A stretch of DNA of 64,000 nucleotides from Temnothorax longispinosus (lineage: Eukaryota; Arthropoda; Insecta; Hymenoptera; Formicidae): contig NC_092359.1 of NCBI RefSeq assembly GCF_030848805.1, positions 10,432,623-10,496,622 on the forward strand. Direction: 5' to 3'. Made by a program: the position numbers and the translations under genes. Below the pieces are notes generated by a model. It saw nothing but the letters and a program-made list of their open reading frames with translations. It ran no database searches and was not told the origin of the DNA. This document shows positions 1 to 12,946 of this stretch, one piece after another; positions within the stretch are counted from its first letter, which is position 1, and every line of letters begins with the position of its first letter.

Positions 1-602
1 TTTGAATTAAATTATTGTCGCACAACAAATTTTTCAGTCGTCGAAAAATGTTGATAATCTCTTTCGCTTTATTTTTTGTAACGCATGTAGTGTCTGCATC
101 GCATGAAAACAAAAGCCACTACTTCTGAATTAGAGCTTTTTTCAATTATTTGTTGGAATGGTAGAGATATCTATCTCTTAACATCTGAGATAGCAGTATT
201 GTGGACACATAGCTCCCGTAAACAGATATAGCCCCGGTTTTCCCTATTGTATAAGAAAGAAAGCTGACTGACTTAACTATTAGCAAGATTTAAGATTAGC
301 AATATATCAATATTTATGTTTAGTAAAGGTTCGCATATGTCTCTTAGACCTTCCCCAAACAGTTTAATCAAACATTTCTTTTAATCGTCAATATGTCATA
401 TTTATAGTAATACACGCTCCGTGATACTGTAAGGATATAATGCCGCGGATTCCAAATAATTCGGCGTTGAGTTATTTTGAAACATTAAACGATACTCACG
501 TAAGGTGCAAGATGACATCATGTAATAACAAAATTATTTGGAAATATTCTGCGAAAGAACACTTATTATAATTATAGAATACATGATATGTATGAAGAAT
601 AA
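1..602. other. AT-rich intergenic DNA
   Basis: I see no gene, RNA or clear repeat here. Short open frames exist on both strands but lack recognisable domains. Confidence 0.5.
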
Positions 603-935
603 GAAGAACGAACATGGAGAAACGACACCTACTCACTTTGGCAATATTTCTCAAGAGGAGAAAGCTTTTGGGCAAGATGTGAATTTTGTGGCAGTTGAGT
701 TTTTGTATATAGAAGATATCATTTAGAGAACTACTTGAATCATTGTAATAAAAATGCATTAGCTAAAATACAAGAAGATGTTACTTGTAGTTGGCTGGCG
801 CAATATTTCACATTCACAGACCGTTATGCATATTGCAAGATTTGCAAGTCGCGAAATTACATCCGTTTCAGAATATTTAAAGGAAGAGATGTCTTAGAAT
901 CTCACGTGAAACATTATTATAAAGGCGGAATATAA
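603..935 (+). pseudogene. Relic tandem BED-type zinc-finger coding segment
   Basis: One + frame, broken by a single TGA near 684, shows two successive BED-like fingers. The first has LWQYFS, then CEFC, then a His/Cys-rich HLENYLNHC tail. The second has WLAQYF, then CKIC, then HVKHYY. The aromatic W-x-x-YF lead followed by Cx2C and a spaced H..H is the BED signature (family knowledge). This is the same two-finger layout as the cassettes further right, but sequence identity is low. No GTAAGT donor follows. It may be a diverged founder of the array or a fragment of a BED-containing transposase. The stop and lack of splice sites argue that it is not functional. Confidence 0.45.
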
Positions 936-1252
936 TACAACAATTTGTATATAAAACAAATTATGCCGGCCCAAGTTTTTATCACGATAATACACATACT
1001 CAATCTTTTGGAAATCGAGAAGCTCAACAGGGGTAAACATCTCAGATATTAGTATTTTATTTATTGTGAATTTTTAATATATTTTCTATCGTGTGTGTAC
1101 ATATAATATAAAAAAAATTTAATATCTAACATTTAAAATATGGAGACTGTACAAATTTCAATCTAATATTTAACGTATATTTTTTATAAAAGTTGTAATT
1201 ATTTGAATTAAGTAACATTATTGAACAAAATCAAGTTTTGTTAATTCAAATA

Positions 1253-1360
1253 CCTGATAAAAACAGTCACGTCACATCCACGTCGAATCCACGTAATTTC
1301 GTCGAATCCACGTCGAATCCACGTAGCAATAACGTAGATCCACGTACTGTTTTTATCGGG
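1253..1360. mobile_element. Small TA-flanked MITE with internal 11-mer repeats
   Basis: The ends CCTGATAAAAACAG and CTGTTTTTATCGGG are inverted repeats bordered by TA on both sides, as expected of a Tc1/mariner-type MITE. The interior repeats CGTCGAATCCA and related CCACGT words several times. It has no coding capacity. Confidence 0.6.
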
Positions 1361-1545
1361 TATGCTTTTACATATTTATTATCTAATATATTCAGTGATT
1401 GATAGATATTTTTATAAACAAGTAACTGCGCAAGTATAACGGAATTTAATAAGAATTGTGTTTATTTAATCACAAAATATTGTTACCTTATTCAATCCAA
1501 GTGATATCTACTCGAAAAAATCTAAGTAACAAAGTGAGAGACATA

Positions 1546-1692
1546 ATATCTTTGTACCTCGGAAAAAACCTAAGTAAGAAGTAGTACGTAATTATACATA
1601 CAAAGCTATATCTACCACTTGGGTTTCAATTTTTTTTAGAATAAAGGTACTACTCACCCACTCTTGGGTTTTTTCGAGGTACAAAGATATTA
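1546..1692. repeat. Hairpin repeat
   Basis: TAATATCTTTGTACCTCGG at the left is the reverse complement of CGAGGTACAAAGATATTA at the right, with further pairing inward (GTAGTAC/GTACTAC). The arms are about 45 bp. It is probably a MITE; no target duplication was recognised. Confidence 0.5.
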
Positions 1693-3008
1693 CGTACCAT
1701 TTGGATTTTATTAATATTTTTGAATTTAAAATTATAATGATACTATCACTTGGTTTTTTTCGAGGTAATAACTACGCGTATACTTGGCGTCTTTTTTTAC
1801 CTTGTTGATACATATTCGTCGAAGAACGAACGAACGAGGCGCAAAGAGCAAAAAAAGGATAATGAGGAGGCTGCTCGTCAAAGAAGTATTCTATGGCCCA
1901 GGCATCAACGATGCTGCGCAAGATTTAAAAAATTCATTCAACAATTTATCCACAGCATCCAGCTATTGTCTATTGTTTCTCGAAACAGTGTTTTGAAAAT
2001 CAGTACCAGAAGTATCTCGGAGACTATATAGTAAACCAATTTGCATGAAATTTTTTACAGTTACTCTCAATACACAATAGTACTAAAAGATTCGAACTAG
2101 TAAAATAAATAACTAATGGTTATAAAATTTGCTCTGATGATTAGTAGACAAAAGCCTCTGATTAGTAGACAATTATGATAAACATTTGTGTCAAATATGA
2201 AGTTAATCGAATAACGTTCTGAACTTATTGTTACAGTTTTAAAAAATGTTATTCTAAAAAATGGACACAATAATGTTAATGCTCACTATAAAATATAATT
2301 TTTTTATACTAAGATATGTGCATATTAAATGTTCTTAACAAATATATAATAAAAAATTCATACTTTAATTAATTTATAACTTTTTACAATTTGACCCAAA
2401 TTTTTCCTAATTTTTACTTCTGTCAGAGTCTTGTAACTCATTCTTAATAGTGTGAAATATTGCATTGGTTGCATGCAACCATGTATCGCGTTGGTTCTAT
2501 GAATGTTAATTGAAATAAACAATAAATGACATTTTGAATAATCGCTCAATCTTCCGTGATGAGCCATTTATACAATAATATATTCAAAAAATGAATTATT
2601 TATATGGTAAACCGAACTTTTAGGTATAGGCTCCACTGAATAATTTTGTAATTTTTATATTGTAGTAGCTCATATTTAATAATAAGCATAGGTACCAGTG
2701 TTAAAATTTTTTTGAAATGGTAGCTCTGATATACTTTTACACGCAGTGAACCATATACTAAACTAGAATCTAAACTCGACTCACTCTACTGACTCTACTC
2801 GAAAGAAAAACGGGACGAGCGGGAGAGAGAATTACGGCCAACCCCTTCTTTTTTGTTGGACTGCGTTCAGAAATTCAACCTATAGCATTAGGGGCTCCGC
2901 ACAATAAAAGGAATAGAGAACAGGGAATAGGGAATATATTTATATAGAACAGTTCAATATTATAATATATAAAATTCATTAACATATATAATTCGCATTA
3001 ACACAAAT
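1693..3008. other. AT-rich DNA without recognisable gene
   Basis: Short open frames near 1750-2030 and 2358-2567 show no domain or splice context. I see nothing else supportable. Confidence 0.45.
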
Positions 3009-5218
3009 AGGCCAGTCATATTAGACTAATTTAGGGGGGTAACCTTCCAATTACTCTTTTCAGGTTGCAACCACCATGAATCGCTTTGATTTGAGGTGTT
3101 GTAAGTGGGATTTATTTTGCTTCGCAATGCGCATGCGCATTACAAAGTTATTAACAATATTATCAACAAAAAACGCGATTTTTTTAATCTTTTCGCAAAT
3201 ATCTCAAAAACTAAGCAAGATAGGGTAACTAACTATACGTACCTTTTTTGTAGAGCGTAAAATTATCTACAATAATGATCGGAACAACATTTATCGTCAA
3301 GTCAGTCGTTTAGCTTGCACGCGCCGTCAAAGTCCGAGACTCGGATCTCGAAAACCCTCGATTTCATCGTTTTTTGATGTTGCGTCGGTGTTTTTTTTTC
3401 AGTCATTTAAAATGGAATTAAAAATTCCCAAAAAATCACACATCATCTGAGAACTACAAAGAATACTTTTCAGGGTGTAACCGATTTTTTAGACCTTTTT
3501 TCTTTAGTTTGTAGCTATGTAAGCAAAAAATTTTGATTTTTTGGACTACTCTTAGTTTTTCGCTGTTTTCAGGCCTTAGAATTTATTTGAGACGAATTTT
3601 ATCGTATGCATCTTGTTGTGGACGAAATTTGCAACAAAAAAGGACCCTTGTATTTTTTTCGTACGACAAACGCTGATTTTTTTATTGACGCGCAAAGTTA
3701 TCCAATATTGCGTACAGGTCGGATAACGCTTGTTTTACACTAAAATAATTATTTTTTATTAAAATTTACGTAATTTTTCGCATTATTATTAAACCATATT
3801 GCAAAGCCGTTTTCAACACATTCTCTCATGTTTACTTATTTATTAATAAATTGTTTATTTAAAAATTATTATAAACAATTAGAAAAACATATTATATTCG
3901 TTGTACTCGTCGTCTTATTTCAACTCAAAAAATGTTCTTAAAAAATTTATTCATGTTATTTATAACATTTATTCAAACATACAGTGCATCTTTTGACTAT
4001 TTTTCGCACCATCTCTGAGCCAATGGTGCGTTAGTAGATATTAGATATTCCTAGTTAGATAGATAGTTAGATCGTTAGATAGTTAGTTAGATATTCCTTG
4101 TTAGTATCCAAGGAATATCCAAATGATTATCACATCAAAAGAACATATTTTCAATGCTTGTGGATTAGGCCTACTGGAGAAACCACAGAAAAAAAAACGC
4201 ACCATTAACTTTACCTCAGAGGTGGTGTGGAAAATAGTCAAAAGATGCACTGTCTGTATGTTTGAATAAATGTTATAAATAATATGAATAAATTTTTTAA
4301 AAACATTTTTTGAGTTGATATGAGACGAGTACAACGATTATAACATGTTTTTCTAATTGTTTATATAATAATTTTTAAATAAACAATTTGTTAATAAATA
4401 AGTAAACATGAGAGAATGTGTTGAAAACGGCTTTGCAATATGGTTCAATAATAATGCGAAAAATTACGTAACTTTTAATAAAAAATAATTATTTTAGTGT
4501 AAAACAAGCGTTATCCGACCTATGCGCAATATTAGATAACTTTGCACGTCAATAAAAAAATCAGCGTTCGTCGTACGAAGAAAATACAAGGGTCCTTTTT
4601 TGTTGCAAATTTCGTCCACAACAAGATGCATACGATAAAATTCGTCTCAAATAAATTCTAAGGTCTGAAAACAGCGAAAAACTAAGAGTAGTCCAAAAAA
4701 TCAAAATTTTTTGCTTACATAGCTACAAACTAAAGAAAAAGGGTCTAAAAAATCGGTTACACCCTGAATAGTATTCTTTGTAGTTCTCAGATGATGTGTG
4801 ATTTTTTGGGAATTTTTAATTCCATTTTAAATGACTGAAAAAAATCACCGACGCAATATCAAAAAAACGATGAAATCGAGGGTTTTCGAGATCCGAGTCT
4901 CGGACTTTGACGGCGCGTGCAAGCTAAACGACTGACTTGACGATAAATGTTGTTCAGATCATTATTGTAGATAATTTTACGCTCTACAAAAAAGGTACGT
5001 ATAGTTAGTTACCCTATCTTGCTTAGTTTTCGAGATATTTGAGAAAAAATAAAAAAAATCGCGTTTTTTGTTGATAATATTGTTAATAACTTTGTAATGC
5101 GCATGCGCATTGCGAAGCAAAATAAATCCCACTTACAACACCTCAAATCAAAGCGATTCATGGTGGTTGCAACCTGAAAAGAGTAATTGGAAGGTTCGAT
5201 GTCTAATATGACTGGCCT
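3009..5218. mobile_element. 2.2-kb palindromic (foldback) element with 1-kb arms
   Basis: The left arm, about 3009-4035, reappears as the reverse complement at about 4199-5218 with only scattered differences. The outer ends read AGGCCAGTCATATTAGAC and GTCTAATATGACTGGCCT. The spacer of about 160 bp holds GTTAGATAGTTAG-type repeats. There is no transposase; open frames inside (4101-4334, 5009-5230) are mirror by-products of the palindrome. It looks like a non-autonomous DNA transposon with very long terminal inverted repeats. No clear target duplication was identified. Confidence 0.7.
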
Positions 5219-5555
5219 AAAAATAAACAAACGAAATAATAGCGCTAACAGTGATGAAATTTTATTCTATATTCTGCATCCCACAATGTATATGTTAATA
5301 TTAAACTGTTCTTTATTTTTTGTTCTCTACAGTCACAGTATATATAAGTATACACATTAGAGGGACTGAACTTTTTTAGTAGTAATAAATTTTATCCTAC
5401 CAGAAATATGGCGGCCTATATGTATGACAAAGAGAAAGATACTTCTTTTTTTTTCTCTCTTAAGCGTTCGTACAGCCTAAAAGATGGCGGCGAGTCACGT
5501 GACTTGGGACCTACTATATCAAAGGGGCTGCTCTGGACGCCAAGTGCATCAGATA
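5219..5555. other. Unassigned DNA before the assembly gap
   Basis: It includes a TATATAA string and, near 5483, a GATGGCGGC word next to CACGTG. I see no gene. Confidence 0.4.
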
Positions 5556-6055
5556 NNNNNNNNNNNNNNNNNNNNNNNNNNNNNNNNNNNNNNNNNNNNN
5601 NNNNNNNNNNNNNNNNNNNNNNNNNNNNNNNNNNNNNNNNNNNNNNNNNNNNNNNNNNNNNNNNNNNNNNNNNNNNNNNNNNNNNNNNNNNNNNNNNNNN
5701 NNNNNNNNNNNNNNNNNNNNNNNNNNNNNNNNNNNNNNNNNNNNNNNNNNNNNNNNNNNNNNNNNNNNNNNNNNNNNNNNNNNNNNNNNNNNNNNNNNNN
5801 NNNNNNNNNNNNNNNNNNNNNNNNNNNNNNNNNNNNNNNNNNNNNNNNNNNNNNNNNNNNNNNNNNNNNNNNNNNNNNNNNNNNNNNNNNNNNNNNNNNN
5901 NNNNNNNNNNNNNNNNNNNNNNNNNNNNNNNNNNNNNNNNNNNNNNNNNNNNNNNNNNNNNNNNNNNNNNNNNNNNNNNNNNNNNNNNNNNNNNNNNNNN
6001 NNNNNNNNNNNNNNNNNNNNNNNNNNNNNNNNNNNNNNNNNNNNNNNNNNNNNNN
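5556..6055. other. Assembly gap (500 N)
   Basis: Exactly 500 N residues, a conventional placeholder length, so the true distance is unknown. All open frames crossing it are artefacts. Confidence 0.99.
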
Positions 6056-7512
6056 CACAGATTAATAGACAGATAGCCAAAGGTCCGGGTTGAGACGAGA
6101 CCAGCATTTCTCACTGGTTTTCAGCGCCATACCGTGTAGCGGCCATGCAGTAACTACGTTCTTAAGATAAAGCGGGTCATTTTCGGACGAAGTCGCTAAC
6201 AGTCGAAAAGTCGCGTTGGTAAGGCTATTTTCTGTAACTCTTATAACTACAGTTTCGTTATCATCGTTATATTATCGTTGTGCAGATATAATATATGATA
6301 AAAAGCTGCGCAACGACAATATAATGATAACGAATTGTTGTTAATAGTTATAGAATCAGAGCACTGATCTCTAAGCCGAGAACTCCGCGTGACGTGTTAG
6401 AGAAGTTATATTGCAATCAAAATTAAGTATGTTAATTGTTAGGATTTTTAGCCCTTAGAAATTTGTTATGTCAATTGTAGTTTAAAAAGATATTGATGAT
6501 TAACATAGAGTCTATTGCATCAAAGTTGCGACTTACATAGACCCTTATATAATTAAGGAAAACTATGAAATTTTTCTTGTTACTCAAAACTCAAGAGTTT
6601 TTCAGGTTGCTAAATATTAATCTGATGTTAAATTCAGTTGATAAATTCAAAATGTCGGTGCCATATAGCGGCGGCCGGATATCAAAAGTAAAAATTCTAT
6701 CATTTTTATTTTTAATATCCGCTATTTTTAATTAACTTTGCCATCCGATTAATATTGCGGTTATTTAAAAAAAACCCTTAACTTTGAATACATCATTAAA
6801 AATAATTCATAATTCTGAATGGTATATGTATATAGTTTGCCAACTTTTTGACGCAATAGATTCTGTGTTAATCTCAATGTTAATAATCCTGCATCAATTA
6901 TATATTTTTAATTATAATAACATAAGAAATTTCTTTTAAGAACAAATAAAGGATAATATTTTTAATTTGCGATGCTTCTTTAATAAACTTATTCTATTAA
7001 TTATATTTATTATTTATACTATGTAGGAAAGTTTCATGTTTGTATATCAATTAAAATTTCAAATAAACTTTTATGTAATTCCCCTGGTAATTTCATAAAA
7101 TTAATATTTTCATCAAATTAAACTGCCAAATACGGTCAGGCTGAATTTTGTTCACCTAATAGTAACAATTTTTCGTGTGAATTTTAAAACTATATTCTTT
7201 TGCTTCGTCAACTACACGCGCCGTACTTTTAATCTTGAAACGCAGTCTGAAACTGAAACGTACAATTACATAATTAAATTGATAATCAATTTAACAATAC
7301 CGATACTATACCCATCTCCACACACACCGCAAAGAATGTTACAAAAAATTTTTAATTTATAGTTTATAAAATTATTGATTATAATTTTTATTTTTCTTTA
7401 AATTTTAATTAATATCTAATATTTTTAATTTCAGTTTATAAATTAATTTTTATTTTATTATTAATTTCTTAAATTTTAATTTATTAATTTAATCAAGAAA
7501 TATATTTTTCAC
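6056..7512. other. Repeat-flanked AT-rich DNA after the gap
   Basis: The first 55 bases recur inverted at about 12610-12665 (CAGATTAATAGACAGATAGC), marking an interspersed repeat that may continue into the gap. An inverted pair around 6246-6330 (TATCATCGTTATATTATCG) forms another hairpin. I see no gene. Confidence 0.45.
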
Positions 7513-9217
7513 GTATCGACTGATATCTTTCGGGAGGTCGTATCTTACACAATTCGAGGTCGATTTTACACAATTTCCGGTTTTTCTGCTTAAACGCTCA
7601 GTCAGGCAACCCCGAAGCTAAGTGTCTACATCGTGTGTGTGAAGCTAGCGTCTCATTTTGCGGAAACTCACAAATTATTGAGAGTTCTGACTTCCTTTTC
7701 AATAGTTCTAGAGTTTCTGATAATTTAAACAAATAGTCTGGCCATTAAAACAAAACAAAAAACACGTCAGTACAAACTGAGACGCTAGGTTCACGCAGCG
7801 TCTCACTCTGTCCTACACAAGTTCCACCACTGTATCTCATCAGATTTTGCGAGATCTCTAGTTTTATAACAGTTCTATAAAAAGTTCTGCCATATAAAAG
7901 CAAAAAAATTAATTATAATGTACTAAAAAATTATAATGTAACGAGTATAAGACGCATTTACGGGTTATGGGTGAGACGCTGTAGGAAATGTCGGAGTTCT
8001 GGCTTATATAAAATATTTTCGTATAGTTCTAAGTATATTGAAGCAATTTCTAAAGAGTTCCGGGCATTGGCAATGTTGTATAATTTTTAAATAAATTAAT
8101 AACGCTCGAAAATCAGGAATTTATCGAGCGTCTCACCCATATACCCGTAAATGCGTCTTTCTCAAACGATAAAAATTATTTAAAAAATGATTAAATAACG
8201 CTTATCGCCAGAAGTCTTTATAGAAAACGTTAGAACACGTTCAGAACTACACGAAAATTGTAATAGAACTCGCAGAACAGTCGAAATACGGCCAGCGTCT
8301 CACCTATTTTCGATAAATTCCTGACTTTCGAGCGTTATTATTTATTTAAAATTATACAACATTGCTAGTGCCGGGAACTCTTTAGAAAATGCTTCTAACG
8401 CTCGAAATGCTCAGAACTACTCAAAAAATATTTTATATAAACCGGAACTCCGAGATTTCAACTGGCGTCCGGTATACTCGTTACATTGTAATTTTTTTTT
8501 TAGTACCTTATAATTAATTTTTTTGCTTTTATATGGCAAAACTCTTTATAAAACTGTTATAGAACTAGAGATCTCGCAAAATCTGATGAGATACAGTGGT
8601 GAAACTTGTGTAGGACAAAGTGAGACGCTGCGTGAACCATAACGTCTCAGTTTAGTACTGACACGTTTTTTGGCTTTAATGGCCAGAACTATTTGTTTAA
8701 ACTATCAGGAACTCTAGAACTATTGAAAAAAAGTCAGAACTCTCAATAATTTGTGAGTTTCCGCAAAATGAGACGCTAGCTTCACACACACGTCTACATC
8801 CTATCTTGAAATAGATTACCAAAAATGAATTATAGTTGTCGAAATTTTCTCGCATTTTCTCGTATTTGTAGATACGAAAAATTTGCACTTCAAAATTATA
8901 ATCAAATGAACAAGATACGACATAATTTTTAAATGACAATAATAAATGTTATTTAAAAATAAATATGTCGTATCTTGTTCATTTGGTTACAATTTTGAAG
9001 TGCGTCGTATCTGTAAAAATTGCGTTTTTGCGTTTGTTTCCCACGAATAATATTAAATTAAACAATAAAGCTGTATTTTAATTCCAAATCACTATACTTT
9101 TGAACAGTAAAGCAAATTATCTTGTTTGATGCTTATCAACAAACAAAAATTTACGAATCCTATAAAGTGACAGTTTTTGAGATACGATTTCCCGAAAGAT
9201 ATCAGTCGATATACGAT
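7513..9217. repeat. Nested 1.7-kb palindrome with recurring GAGACGCT words
   Basis: The outer arms match (ATATCTTTCGGGAGG at 7529 against CCCGAAAGATAT near 9190). The inner arms 7626-7945 and 8465-8806 are near mirror images, and 7950-8160 mirrors 8290-8460. The word AGCGTCTCA or its complement TGAGACGCT recurs about nine times at segment borders. This suggests short inverted-repeat elements nested in each other or a foldback transposon built from repeats. No coding capacity is seen. Confidence 0.6.
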
Positions 9218-9639
9218 AGAAACAATAAAAAATATGAACAGGAAAAGATTTTGTCATTGTTGAAATGGAATTCGAACTTGTGAAGATCTATAAACGACAA
9301 AACATTTATGTTATTGAGTTATTGATTATTTTTGCTGCCTAATCTATTGTAAGTATATGCAAAAGTTAAGTGAAAAAGCAAAACAAATGTAATGCGTTAA
9401 ACATATTTTAATGTACGTTGCTTTTTAGTATTATATTAAGTGTTTATTTGCAATTGGGAACAAAGTTCTTTGGAAGTTTTAAACATCATCGCAAGTGATG
9501 ACCATTACATGATTTATCGGAAAGATAAGTATAGGAAGATTTTTTAATTTTAAAATATTTATTGTTATTTTATAATAACACATTACATTTACATTCTCTC
9601 ACTTTATGAGATTTTACATTATTTTATATCACGTTTCAC

Positions 9640-10910
9640 TTTATTGATAATTGGATTTGCCACAAAGAACCCTGTCTATTTTAGAACCCTCGCGTCTAAC
9701 AACGAGACTTTACTAAAATAAAAAATTATTGTTACAGGATCAGACAACACGCATGTCCCAAATCGGGACACCCGATTTCAAACATATTGTGTTCACTGAG
9801 TAAAAAGCATATATAGAGTCGCAATTGACAATGAGTGTTAACGTTAAAAACATATATGTATAATTTATGATAAAAATAAAACTACATACATACGTGCGGT
9901 CTATTATCAGACCACCTTTTTAGTGTAAAAAACCGTTTTATCATTTAGTTTATATTTTACTGTTAATTTTTAAATTTTGATATTATTTTTACACCGAAGA
10001 TGGTCTTATAATAGATCGAAACGTATGTATGTAATTTTGATTTTATCATCAACGGTTAAAAATTAACGGTAAAATATAAACTGAAAGATAAAAACGGCTA
10101 GTTCAGATAAACTTACAACGTTAATTACGTAAGCGCTAAATACTTCGGGTGTCGGGAAGTCAAAAAGTCACATTGTAATTGTATAAAAATTCAAATGCTA
10201 GTTTGTATGATCAAAAATTAAGAGATAAAAAATAAAATTTAAATCTGGATGCGTACATCAAAGTTCGAATATTATTCTTTTTAAATAGGAAGGTTTTTTT
10301 GTCTAAAATTTGGACGTAATCAAAGTCGTGATTAGTTTGTAAGCGATGGCAGGAAATAACAGACGGCGAACAAGACTTTTGAATTAATGTCAGATTGATG
10401 TTTTTTGATTCTTCCTATTCAAAAAGAATAATATCTGAGAGATGGTACACATTAAGGGTACAGAATATTCTACAGACATAATCCTCTAAGTCGACATTGA
10501 TTAGAGATACACTCTCTGAAACATTAGAAAAATATACTATATAGCATTCTTTTGAATATCCCTGATTCACATCCAGAAATTTGCAATTAGCTGGATCAGT
10601 AGTAACAAATTTATTTGTATAAAAAGTACTTCAATTAATATATTAAAATAGTTTATTATCCGTCATCACAGGGAGATGCCTAGGACGTCGAAAAATCGAA
10701 TGAAACAAAGCCATTTTGTACATTTTTCTAATTTTTCAAAGAGTGTATCTCTGAACGGAATTAACTTACAATAAAGGATTATACAGATTTATACAGAAAT
10801 ATTTCGATCCTCTAACAATAATCTTTCATTTTAAGTCTCGTTACTAGACGCAAGGGGCCTAAAACCTTTATAAAAATGGGCAAAGTTCTTTGTAAGTGAG
10901 TTTAATGCCA
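9640..10910. repeat. Inverted-repeat element with nested smaller palindromes
   Basis: The ends at 9640-9740 and 10815-10910 are diverged inverted repeats (sharing CGTCTA and ACAAAGAAC blocks). Inside lie at least two smaller inverted pairs: 10266-10436, with TATTATTCTTTTTAAATAGG against CCTATTCAAAAAGAATAATA, and 10478-10790, around AGAGATACACTCT. It is probably an old DNA transposon with nested MITEs. Confidence 0.45.
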
Positions 10911-12444
10911 AATTGGCAACAATTTGCTATTAATTTACTTACTGGATTATAAACACGCTGCTGTATTACAGACGGGTTGCAATCATATCTACCCATTATA
11001 GAGAATAGATATTTTGTACTCTAAACGGTAAGATATAAATGCACCCATGTGCACATATAGGTAGCAATTTACTCCATTTGCACGAATTCTTGTATGAACA
11101 CAGTGCACAAGATGACACTAATGCAGATAGATGAGCGAGCGTATATTTTATTTGCACATTATAAACAGCGCTAAGCGCAGAATGCATTTTGACAGTAGTC
11201 CCTGCGGCGATTTAAAATCAATTTAATATAAGAACGCCATCAAATTCGAGCTAGGATCTAAGTAGCAAATAATTTCCGTGTGAATTTCCAATACTATTTC
11301 CAACTAAACTGCGCGCCAACGAATTGTCGGTCTTGAAACACAGCTTCTTCGTTAGAACAGTAAATTCACTTAAATAAATCGCAAATTGATTTAATTTTTA
11401 ATGCTGATACAAATCGTATCTAACATCCCCCCTTTTCCCGAATATTACTGTAAAGAATTTATTGCGAAAAAATATTATCTCAGTCAGGGTTTTTTCGCAA
11501 TTAGAGGGATTTATTTTATTGATTGAAAAAGTCTCTGTAAAGCACGAAACGTCCCAGTTATTTTGACGGAATATTAAACTATATTATTTAGAATCATGTT
11601 GTTCGGTTATTGGCTCTTGTTTTATCTAAGACATACGAGCTTTATCTACTTATATATTTTTAATTTATACATATTAAAATTATTGCAATGTTAAAAAAAA
11701 CAAATTTTTACATTATCTCATGACGAAAGAGACCATCACCTTCTCGCGGTTTCCGTTGAGCAACAATATATACGTAATCTATTCGTAAAAGTGAAATACA
11801 CATAACTGCTGTGATTGCAAAAATTTGTCCTTTAATTTTACTATATGTATTTACAAGACAATAGTAACTTGTGCCAATGCCAAATAATTAATGAAATAAA
11901 ATTGCTTAAAGTTTCCATGTGCGTAATCTATCGAGCTGGTAGAAGCAATTTTCTAATAGTAAATGTGGACGAGCGAGTAAGACGATCGGCTAGAATGATG
12001 AAGTTCTCAAGTTCGAGTCCTGGTTTTTTCTAACTTTTTTGCATTTTTATTTTTTTAGGCAAATGAGTTTTTATGTAATACATATAAACTAGGAAATTAT
12101 TTGACAATCATTAAAATTATTCGCATATTTCCTAACAACTTTAGGAAAGTTAACGATTTGCTCATAAAAAAATAAAAAATTATTTTTAAATTACAAAATA
12201 AGTTTTCTTTATTATTATATAATAACAATAGTATTGTTCATTAATCCTCGGTCTCGGCTTCATGTCATATATATATATAAAATAATCAATAAATATCATA
12301 AGTAATTAATAAGTGCGACAAGACCTAGGTGCGCGCGCGCGCGCGCGAGCGCCGAGATATTAACAAGAAGCCTAGCACGATTCTCGCCGGCTCGGCTGAC
12401 CGAGCATCGAGCATCTGACATCACCGCTGAAATCTGGCATCACT
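10911..12444. other. AT-rich DNA with a CG dinucleotide tract
   Basis: A (CG)n microsatellite lies at about 12331-12348. No gene was recognised. A GTTCGAGTCC word near 12012 resembles a tRNA B box but has no convincing tRNA fold around it. Confidence 0.4.
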
Positions 12445-12602
12445 GCAAAATTAGTCCGGATTCGCACCAGGGGCAAAGTCTGTAGGTAAAATCGGGTATA
12501 TTTAGTCCAGACTCGCACCAGGGGCAAAGTCTGTAATGTGATTTAGTCCGGACTCAATCCTAGGGGCAAAGTCTGTCGGTAAGGGGCAAAGTGTGTCGGT
12601 AA
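12445..12602. repeat. Short tandem repeat, about three units
   Basis: The words TTAGTCCGGACTC and CAGGGGCAAAGTCTGT recur three times, followed by a partial GGGGCAAAGTGTGTCGGTAA. The units are about 50-65 bp and imperfect. Confidence 0.6.
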
Positions 12603-12800
12603 TCAAAGCACGGAAATGCTGGTCTCGACTTTAGAGGGGCCATTGGCTATCTGTCTATTAATCTGTGCTCAGTGTCACTACTGTATGTACTTATACTAGC
12701 GTTTAGGAATTGCGCCTAGACGCACTTAGGTAACTCTAATGTTATGGTGTACGCAATTATAGCTTAGAGTTAGCCAGGTTAAATTTCTGAACGTAGCATT

Positions 12801-12941
12801 AAGCCTTGTGTACATGATACTAGAAACCGGTCCGAGTTTCGGTTTAAGCCAATCAACTTGCAGCTCTTACAGAAAAGCAGCAGTTTCATTGGCTTAAACC
12901 GAAACTCGGACCGATTTCTAGTATTGTGTACACAAGGCTTT
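12801..12941. mobile_element. Palindromic MITE, first of an adjacent pair
   Basis: AAGCCTTGTGTACA at the left pairs with TGTACACAAGGCTT at the right, and the arms (about 55 bp) continue inward through CGGTCCGAGTTTCGG. No coding capacity. Confidence 0.65.
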
Positions 12942-12946
12942 AAAGG

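Noticed and set aside
5478..5505. GATGGCGGC plus CACGTG as a promoter
   Set aside because: Words of this length occur by chance; no adjacent gene, and the DNA runs into a gap.
5408..6114. Open frames of 169-232 codons on both strands
   Set aside because: They run through 500 N residues; only short unrelated ends are real sequence.
11920..12035. Possible tRNA or SINE around GTTCGAGTCC
   Set aside because: Only the B-box word is present; no A box at the right distance and no cloverleaf pairing that I can draw.
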